DNA of 56,997 nucleotides from RGIG3528 sp045629005 (GTDB taxonomy: Bacteria > Bacillota > Clostridia > Lachnospirales > Lachnospiraceae). The DNA lies in the NCBI GenBank assembly GCA_045629005.1, contig JAZQQJ010000078.1:1-56997 (forward strand). Reading direction: 5' to 3'. A program made the translations under genes and the position numbers. This document shows positions 51,572 to 56,997 of this stretch, piece after piece. The first letter of the stretch is position 1. The number at the start of each line of letters is the position of its first letter. The notes beneath the pieces are model-generated. The model made no database searches and had not been told where the DNA came from. It was given only the letters and a program-made list of their open reading frames with translations.

Positions 51572-52651
51572 GTGACAGATTCAGAAATAAAATCAGAAGA
51601 GCTTTATCTTTCTGAACTTGGCATAAGCCAAAGGGTATGCATGTCCCTCCAGAGAGCCGGAGTAAATACGCTTTATGAGCTTATGTGCCTTGATGACATA
51701 AAACTTCTTTCAATCAGAGGAATCGGAGAACAGGCACTTAAGGAAATAAGCGAACTGAAATCATTTGCAAAGTCAAAATCGAAGGATGAACTTCTTAAAG
51801 AAAAGTCGTGTGAGAATCCATCACTTGTCCGTGATGGTACAATTCTTGAGTACATTGCTGGTAAACGCGGAAAATATGTGTATTCAATCGTTGATGATAA
51901 AAAACATGTTAAAGACGATATTCCGTTTCCGGATACCTTAAGTAAAGTAGCGCAAAGAATTATTAAAGCAAATGGCATTTCAGGCGTCAGACAGGTCGCT
52001 GAAATGAAATGCAGTGATTTCTTTGTCATAAAGAAACTCGGAGAGCAGACCGGTGCCGAGATTATAGAATATATACGTTCCCATGTTGTAATTCACAGCG
52101 GAAAGAAATCAAAAAATGACGAATACGAAAAGGTTATAAGCGACCTCTTTGATTTTCTTGATATAACATCGTCAAAAGCGACAGAGTACATTCGTGAAAA
52201 TGCTTACTTAAAGCTTGAAAACCGTCTTGAAGAGAAGGGCAGAAAGAAGGCACAGCTTGACGATATTATTTATCTTGCAACAACAGATCCGCTCTATTCA
52301 CTTCTCAGCAAAAAGGTAATTGCCGCAGTAAAGAAAAAGAACGGTGTTTCAATCAATAACCTCCAGGATTCGTTTTTCAGACTTCTTAATATTCCGGGAC
52401 TTTTTGATTCGCTTCTTGAAAAGCTTTCAGAGGATAAAAAGATACGTATTTCAGACAGTAATGTCAGCTTGTATGTAATGACCTTTGATGAATGGGCAGA
52501 TACACTTCCCGAAAGACAGCAGCGTATCATGAAAGCAAGGAAAGCCGGCAAGTCATATAATGACATTGCTTTGGAAGAAGGATTATCACGACAGAGAGTC
52601 GGACAACTTGTTACATCAATACTTCAAAAAAAACCGGTAACATCTGATTAG
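51572..52651 (+). CDS. Putative transcription protein: alpha-CTD-like HhH repeats plus sigma-region-4-like C terminus
   Basis: 359 residues from GTG 51572; no clear SD. Residues 10-60 (LSELGISQRVCMSLQRAGVN ... LLSIRGIGEQALKEI) resemble the helix-hairpin-helix C-terminal domain of RNA polymerase alpha. A second, weaker copy is near 133-165 (GVRQVAEMKCSDFFVIKKLG). The centre is helical and unrecognised. Residues 312-354 (LPERQQRIMKARKAGKSYND, then ALEEGLSRQRVGQLVTSIL) resemble sigma-70 region 4, the -35-binding helix-turn-helix. No sigma region 2 is present. A DNA-binding regulator of polymerase is the best reading. Confidence 0.65.
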   Translation: MTDSEIKSEELYLSELGISQRVCMSLQRAGVNTLYELMCLDDIKLLSIRGIGEQALKEISELKSFAKSKSKDELLKEKSCENPSLVRDGTILEYIAGKRGKYVYSIVDDKKHVKDDIPFPDTLSKVAQRIIKANGISGVRQVAEMKCSDFFVIKKLGEQTGAEIIEYIRSHVVIHSGKKSKNDEYEKVISDLFDFLDITSSKATEYIRENAYLKLENRLEEKGRKKAQLDDIIYLATTDPLYSLLSKKVIAAVKKKNGVSINNLQDSFFRLLNIPGLFDSLLEKLSEDKKIRISDSNVSLYVMTFDEWADTLPERQQRIMKARKAGKSYNDIALEEGLSRQRVGQLVTSILQKKPVTSD

Positions 52652-52668
52652 ATGATTACCGGTGTTTT
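52633..52668. terminator. Bidirectional terminator inside the overlapping gene ends
   Basis: ACCGGTAACATCT (52633-52645) pairs with AGATG-A-TTACCGGT (52650-52663, one bulged A). An A run lies before it and a T run after it. It spans both stop codons, which themselves overlap (TTAG, 52648-52651). Confidence 0.85.
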
Positions 52669-53796
52669 TGTTATATCAGGTCTGAATTCCGTTTTATATT
52701 TAATGGATTTGGCACGTTCATAAAGGTCAGCAGCATAAAGATCCTTATCAAAAAGCGAATCGCCTGCACCCCTATAATCGGCGGCTTTTGTAATAATATT
52801 GACTGATGAGCTTTCATTTGCGAGCTTCATAAAGGATGATGCGGACTTTTTCATTCCGAGAAGCCTGATGCAGGAAGGCTCTTTTTTACTGTCGGCTTTA
52901 ATATCAAGTAAAAGATGTGCCAGTACTCGCGTGACGGAAGCACGGGTGTTCTGTTTGTGTGAGGCTTTATCAATAAGCTCCTGAATTGTGGAACATGATA
53001 AAGATGCTTTTATGATGCGGGCGGAATTATCAGCGTCGGAACCAAGTATTTGTGAAAGCTCGTTGACACTTATGCTTCGTAATTTATCAAAAACAGGCAG
53101 GGCAAAGTCTTCAAGGCTCATATGAGATGATTCCGAAACATTATCACGTAATATTTTTTCACGTATGCATGAAGCAGATTCGTAAACTACACCTGTAGAA
53201 CTATCTAAATATGAGTCTTTTGAATTATGTTCGTTGCCGAAACGCTTAATTGTAACAGGCTCGATCCTGCTGTTAAGAGTGGTGAGAGTTTTTATATACT
53301 GCACACCGAGCATATTGTTTGCATTGTCCAGAACATCAGAACCACAGTAATCCTTTAGAGCTTCAGAAAGAGCAAGAGCATATGATTTTCCTGATTTCTG
53401 GCCTGATTTTACAAGTTCGCTGAAGGATTGCGGTTCGTTTAGAAGTATGTCCGCAGTTTTTTTCAGAAGACCAATATCACCGCATTCGCTTCCAAAGGCA
53501 AGGTAATCAATGGATGAAAGTGCGTTCGCAAGAAATACACCGCCATAGGAGAAATCGGGTGCGGCTGAAGCGGCATAGACTGAAGGAAGTTCAAACACAA
53601 CATCGGCACCGCCCTTAAGAGCAAGCCCGGTGCGAGTGTATTTGTCATATATTGCAGGCTCTCCGCGCTGTGTGAAATCACCGCTCATAAAAGCGACAAT
53701 AAAATCAACACCGTATTCCTTGCGGACGGTGTCAATGAGATATTTGTGACCGTTATGAAACGGATTAAATTCTGCTATAACAGCGGCTGATTTCAT
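52648..53796 (-). CDS. tmcAL: tRNA(Met) cytidine acetate ligase
   Basis: 382 residues. Nucleotidyltransferase start AEFNPFHNGHKYL with the HxGH motif, MSGDFTQRGEPAIYDKY and SECGDIGLL are diagnostic of YlbM/TmcAL, which makes N4-acetylcytidine at the wobble base of elongator tRNA-Met from acetate and ATP. It lies beside pta-ackA, the acetate genes, which may be chance since ylbM is near yceD-rpmF in B. subtilis too. Convergent with the alpha-CTD-like gene. Confidence 0.92.
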   Translation of the reverse strand: MKSAAVIAEFNPFHNGHKYLIDTVRKEYGVDFIVAFMSGDFTQRGEPAIYDKYTRTGLALKGGADVVFELPSVYAASAAPDFSYGGVFLANALSSIDYLAFGSECGDIGLLKKTADILLNEPQSFSELVKSGQKSGKSYALALSEALKDYCGSDVLDNANNMLGVQYIKTLTTLNSRIEPVTIKRFGNEHNSKDSYLDSSTGVVYESASCIREKILRDNVSESSHMSLEDFALPVFDKLRSISVNELSQILGSDADNSARIIKASLSCSTIQELIDKASHKQNTRASVTRVLAHLLLDIKADSKKEPSCIRLLGMKKSASSFMKLANESSSVNIITKAADYRGAGDSLFDKDLYAADLYERAKSIKYKTEFRPDITKTPVII

Positions 53797-53809
53797 TGCG
53801 TTTTCCCTC

Positions 53810-53838
53810 TTGTGTATTGTGAAAGATTATACTATAAT
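53810..53838 (+). promoter_or_regulatory. Promoter of pta-ackA
   Basis: TATAAT (53833-53838) with a moderate -35 TTGTGT (53810-53815), 17-base spacer. It overlaps the start of the divergent tmcAL. Confidence 0.6.
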
Positions 53839-53848
53839 ATTACCAAAT

Positions 53849-53880
53849 GCGCAATTATCGAATACGTTCGTAATTTGCGC
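53849..53880 (+). promoter_or_regulatory. Interrupted hairpin in the pta leader
   Basis: GCGCAA (53849-53854) pairs with TTGCGC (53875-53880) and CGAA with TTCG inside it, closing on loop TACG; the two are separated by a TTAT/TAAT internal loop. It ends about 10 bases before the SD and could affect translation or act as an operator. Confidence 0.5.
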
Positions 53881-53901
53881 TTAACCGAAAGGAGAAAACA
53901 T

Positions 53902-54897
53902 ATGAGCTTTATTAATGACATTAAAGCAAGAGCAAGACAGGACATTAAGACAATCGTTCTGCCCGAGACAGAAGACAGAAGAGTTATGGAAGCAGCTGCC
54001 ATCACACTTAAGGAAGGCAATGCAAACATTATCCTTGTTGGTTCCGATGAGGAAATCGAGAAGACAGCACAGGGCCTTGACATTTCAAAGGCACAGAGAA
54101 TCGATCCCAACAAGACAGATAAATTACAGAGCTATATCGACAAGCTTGTTGAGCTTCGTCAGGCAAAGGGTATGACACCCGAGAAGGCAAGAGAGAGCCT
54201 TACAACAGACTACACAACATTCGCAGTTATGATGGTTAAGATGGGTGACGCAGACGGCGTTGTTTCAGGTGCATGCCATTCTACAGCAAACACACTTCGT
54301 CCCTGCCTCCAGATTTTAAAGACAGCTCCCGGCACAAAGCTTGTTTCAGCTTTCTTCATCATGGTTGTTCCTGATTGTGAGTACGGCGAGAACGGTACAT
54401 TCGTATTCGCCGATTGCGGCCTTTGCCAGAATCCTACATCAGAAGAGCTTGCTGCAATCGCAGGAAGCAGTGCAAAGTCTTTCGAAGCACTTGTAGGTAA
54501 GCCCGCAAAGGTTGCCCTTCTTTCACATTCCTCAAAGGGAAGCGCAAAGCATGCTGATATCGATAAGGTTACAGCTGCTGTTGAAATCGCAAAGGCTGAT
54601 TATCCTCAGTTTAATATTGACGGCGAGCTTCAGCTTGACGCTGCCATCGTTCCTTCAGTTGCTTCTTCAAAGGCTCCCGGCTCTGCAGTTGCAGGACAGG
54701 CAAATACACTTATCTTCCCTGACCTTGACGCAGGTAACATCGGTTACAAGCTTGTTCAGAGACTTGCAAAGGCAGAAGCTTACGGTCCTATGACACAGGG
54801 TATCGCTGCACCTGTTAACGATCTTTCACGTGGATGCTTCACAGAGGATATCGTTGGCGTTGTAGCAATCACAGCTGTTCAGGCTCAGCAGAAGTAA
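53902..54897 (+). CDS. pta: Phosphate acetyltransferase
   Basis: 331 residues from ATG 53902 with AAAGGAG upstream; the longer in-frame start at 53812 lies in the promoter. The short, single-domain form of Pta: LPETEDRRVMEAA, DADGVVSGACHSTANTLRP, SHSSKGSAKH and NTLIFPDLDAGNIGYK are intact. Interconverts acetyl-CoA and acetyl phosphate; coupled to ackA for ATP in fermentation. Confidence 0.96.
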   Translation: MSFINDIKARARQDIKTIVLPETEDRRVMEAAAITLKEGNANIILVGSDEEIEKTAQGLDISKAQRIDPNKTDKLQSYIDKLVELRQAKGMTPEKARESLTTDYTTFAVMMVKMGDADGVVSGACHSTANTLRPCLQILKTAPGTKLVSAFFIMVVPDCEYGENGTFVFADCGLCQNPTSEELAAIAGSSAKSFEALVGKPAKVALLSHSSKGSAKHADIDKVTAAVEIAKADYPQFNIDGELQLDAAIVPSVASSKAPGSAVAGQANTLIFPDLDAGNIGYKLVQRLAKAEAYGPMTQGIAAPVNDLSRGCFTEDIVGVVAITAVQAQQK

Positions 54898-54915
54898 AAA
54901 GGAAGGTAACTATTA

Positions 54916-56112
54916 ATGAAAATTCTTGTTTTAAACTGTGGCAGTTCATCACTTAAATATCAGCTCATTGATATGGATAACGAAGCTGTTCTTGCAAAGG
55001 GTATTTGCGAGAAAATCGGCATGGAAGGCTCTATGATTTCCCATAAGCCCAGCGATAAGGAAGGCTTTAAGGACAGATTGGAGAGCATGCCCGATCATAA
55101 GGCTGCCGTTAAGCTTGTTATTGACGCTCTTCTCGATGAGAAGGTTGGCGTTATCAAAGACATGAAGGAAATAGATGCTGTTGGTCATCGTGTTCTCCAT
55201 GGCGGAAAGTATTATACACAGTCTGTTGTTGTTAATGACGACGTTAAGCGCGTAATCAGAGAGTGCTTCGATTTAGGACCTCTTCACAACCCTGCAAACC
55301 TTATCGGTATTGAAGCTTGTGAAGCTCTTATGCCCGGCACACCTCAGGTTGCTGTTTTCGATACAGCATTCCATCAGACAATGCCCAAGAAGGCATATAT
55401 GTATGCTATTCCTTACGAGTACTATGAGAAGTACGCAATCCGTAAGTACGGCTTCCACGGCACATCACATGCATTCGTATCAAAGCGTGCAATTGATTTT
55501 CTCGGCCTTGATCCCGAAAACTCAAAGGTTATCGTTTGCCACCTTGGCAACGGCGCATCGCTTTCAGCTGTTAAGAACGGCAAGTGTGTAGATACTTCCA
55601 TGGGACTTACTCCTCTTGAAGGCCTTATCATGGGCACAAGATGCGGCGATATCGATCCCGCTGTTGTTCAGTACATTTCTAACAAAGAGAACAAGACTGT
55701 AGACGAAGTTCTTAACATCCTCAACAAGAAGTCCGGTGTCCTTGCACTTTCAGGCGTTTCAAGTGACTTCCGTGATCTTGAGAAGGCTTCACAGGAAGGC
55801 AACCAGCGTGCAGCTGATGCTTTCGATACATTCATCTACAAGGTTGCTAAGACTGTTGGTTCTTACGTTGCAGCCATGAACGGTGTTGACGCTATCGTAT
55901 TCACTGCAGGTCTTGGTGAGAACGATGCAAAGGCTCGTCGTTGCATCTGCGAATACCTTGGTTTCCTCGGCGTTAAGCTTGACGAAGAGGCTAACAAGAC
56001 ACGCGGTAAGGAAGTTGTTATTTCTGCTCCCGATTCAAAGGTTAAGATTGCAGCTATTCCTACAAACGAAGAGCTTGCAATTGCAAGAGATACACTTTCA
56101 CTCATTAAGTAA
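54916..56112 (+). CDS. ackA: Acetate kinase
   Basis: 398 residues. ASKHA fold with LNCGSSSLKYQLI, the catalytic region AVFDTAFHQTMP, HLGNGASL and TAGLGENDAKAR. Makes ATP and acetate from acetyl phosphate. 18 bases after pta, SD AAGGAAGG. The product acetate is also the substrate of the neighbouring TmcAL. Confidence 0.97.
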   Translation: MKILVLNCGSSSLKYQLIDMDNEAVLAKGICEKIGMEGSMISHKPSDKEGFKDRLESMPDHKAAVKLVIDALLDEKVGVIKDMKEIDAVGHRVLHGGKYYTQSVVVNDDVKRVIRECFDLGPLHNPANLIGIEACEALMPGTPQVAVFDTAFHQTMPKKAYMYAIPYEYYEKYAIRKYGFHGTSHAFVSKRAIDFLGLDPENSKVIVCHLGNGASLSAVKNGKCVDTSMGLTPLEGLIMGTRCGDIDPAVVQYISNKENKTVDEVLNILNKKSGVLALSGVSSDFRDLEKASQEGNQRAADAFDTFIYKVAKTVGSYVAAMNGVDAIVFTAGLGENDAKARRCICEYLGFLGVKLDEEANKTRGKEVVISAPDSKVKIAAIPTNEELAIARDTLSLIK

Positions 56113-56119
56113 TTAGTTG

Positions 56120-56148
56120 TTGACAAAGTTTGATATTGATTATATAAT
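56120..56148 (+). promoter_or_regulatory. Consensus promoter of yceD-rpmF
   Basis: TTGACA (56120-56125), a 17-base spacer, TATAAT (56143-56148): a full consensus match. Confidence 0.93.
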
Positions 56149-56181
56149 GTCTAACTGTGATTTTATGCTCTGAGGGGAGAA

Positions 56182-56709
56182 ATGTTGGTTTCTTTATCAG
56201 AAATAATGAATCTTCCGAACATTACAAAAGAGTTCAAAGTGGTTTTCGACCCCGATGAAGTCAGTGTTTCGGGAGTGTCTTACAAGATAATAGAAAAGGA
56301 TGACATTTCTTTAAGTGTCAGAAACAACGGTGGTAAAAAAATTACCATCAGGCTGTCGGGACGTTTTGTTTTCAGTGTTCCGTGCAGCAGATGCCTTGTT
56401 CCGCAGGAAGTTACGGTCCCCATCGACTTTGAAGACGATGTCGACATGAATCTTTCAAATGAGGAAAGAGCATCACAATTAGACGATACAGAGTACATTA
56501 ACGGATACGATCTTTTGGTTGATCGATTGGTTTACGAAGAAATCCTGCTTGGGTTCCCGATGAAGGTTCTGTGTGACGAGTCCTGCAAAGGTCTTTGCAA
56601 GGTTTGCGGCGCCAACCTCAATCTAGGAGAATGCGGTTGTGACCGCACAGAGCTCGATCCACGAATGGCCGCAATCCGGGACATTTTTAAAAGCGTTAAG
56701 GAGGTGTAA
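56182..56709 (+). CDS. yceD: YceD/DUF177 family protein
   Basis: 175 residues. FSVPCSRCLVPQEVTVPID and the Cys-rich end CDESCKGLCKVCGANLN match the family, linked to 23S rRNA maturation and always just upstream of rpmF. SD AGGGGAG lies 4 bases from the ATG, which fits a strong start. Co-transcribed with rpmF 3 bases later. Confidence 0.92.
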   Translation: MLVSLSEIMNLPNITKEFKVVFDPDEVSVSGVSYKIIEKDDISLSVRNNGGKKITIRLSGRFVFSVPCSRCLVPQEVTVPIDFEDDVDMNLSNEERASQLDDTEYINGYDLLVDRLVYEEILLGFPMKVLCDESCKGLCKVCGANLNLGECGCDRTELDPRMAAIRDIFKSVKEV

Positions 56710-56712
56710 AGC

Positions 56713-56895
56713 ATGGGTGCTATATGTCCGAAAAACAAGTCTTCCAAGGCAAGAAGAGACAGCCGTAGAGCAAACTGGAAAATGTCTGCTCCCAATCTTG
56801 TTAAGTGCAGCGAGTGTGGCGCATTAATGATGCCTCACAGAGTTTGCAAGAACTGCGGTTCTTACAACAAGAAAGAAATCATCGCTCAGGATTGA
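56713..56895 (+). CDS. rpmF: 50S ribosomal protein L32
   Basis: 60 residues. ICPKNKSSKARRDSRRANWK, then a zinc ribbon CSECG ... CKNCG, the zinc-binding form of L32. SD AAGGAGG. Followed by a strong terminator. Confidence 0.97.
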   Translation: MGAICPKNKSSKARRDSRRANWKMSAPNLVKCSECGALMMPHRVCKNCGSYNKKEIIAQD

Positions 56896-56910
56896 TTTAA
56901 TTGAAAAGCA

Positions 56911-56939
56911 AAAGGTCAGGATTTGTCCTGACCTTTTTT
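56911..56939 (+). terminator. Terminator of yceD-rpmF
   Basis: AAAGGTCAGGA (56911-56921) with TCCTGACCTTT (56926-56936), loop TTTG, then T. The remaining bases to 56997 are GC-rich and hold no recognised feature. Confidence 0.93.
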
Positions 56940-56997
56940 CGTGCCTTCATTCCGCACTTTCCGCGCCCGCAAGAGCCGCGAGAGCAAGGCTTTCGCG

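Noticed and set aside
56940..56997. GC-rich end of the window as the start of a new gene
   Set aside because: No start codon with SD and no recognisable product in 58 bases.

Overview
The window is chromosomal core sequence from a low-to-moderate GC Firmicute, most likely a member of the Clostridia close to the Lachnospiraceae. The reasons are gene content and synteny: secG-rnr-smpB-ssrA, rpmB-asp23-fakA-recG, rsmD-coaD, tmcAL, pta-ackA and yceD-rpmF as in Gram-positive genomes; a tRNA-Thr T-box in front of thrS; strong AGGAGG ribosome binding sites; TTGACA/TATAAT promoters, often with an extended -10; a class B sortase; and lipoproteins with LTGC or LAGC lipoboxes. No tRNA, rRNA, CRISPR array, insertion sequence or phage gene was seen. 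The assignment is by gene content only, because no database could be searched.

Layout. 1-2104: two overlapping CobW/G3E-type GTPase genes that look like a metal (probably zinc) handling pair; the first is cut by the window edge and carries a long His/Asp/Cys repeat, the second is fused to a YcgQ-like domain. 2124-3323: yicC and rpoZ. 3525-8238: a lower glycolysis operon gap-pgk-tpiA-gpmI with a palindrome over the promoter. 8242-10279: T-box and thrS (no TGS domain). 10290-14725: secG, rnr, smpB, a GT2-GtrA protein and tmRNA (ssrA), the trans-translation block. 14836-21142: accessory genes, namely a membrane diguanylate cyclase, a GH95 glycosidase, a lipoprotein tyrosine phosphatase and an acyltransferase with a zinc ribbon. 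21388-26686: a heterodimeric ABC exporter followed by a receiver protein with a degenerate kinase core. 26725-31724 (minus strand): the shikimate operon aroC-aroEK-aroQ-aroA-aroF behind one good promoter.

31881-36738: CapA-like lipoprotein, galactokinase, signal peptidase I and sortase B. 36774-39691: DUF1015 protein, rpsO with a possible autoregulatory leader, DUF3737 protein, rpmB. 39894-44220: Asp23, FakA-like kinase and recG. 44238-49616: a CbbX/SpoVK-like AAA ATPase overlapping a set of two GT2 enzymes and one large polytopic membrane protein. 49675-51432: rsmD, coaD and a coiled-coil protein. 51572-52651: an unusual putative transcription protein with alpha-CTD-like helix-hairpin-helix repeats and a sigma-region-4-like C terminus, converging on tmcAL. 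53902-56895: pta-ackA (acetate and ATP from acetyl-CoA), then yceD-rpmF behind a consensus promoter.

The parts most worth following up are the alpha-CTD/sigma-4 hybrid with three palindromes upstream, the kinase-dead receiver protein beside the ABC exporter, the two G3E GTPases, and the fold-back repeat that copies the 3' end of the tmRNA. None of these proves a new system; each is an unusual arrangement readable from the sequence.
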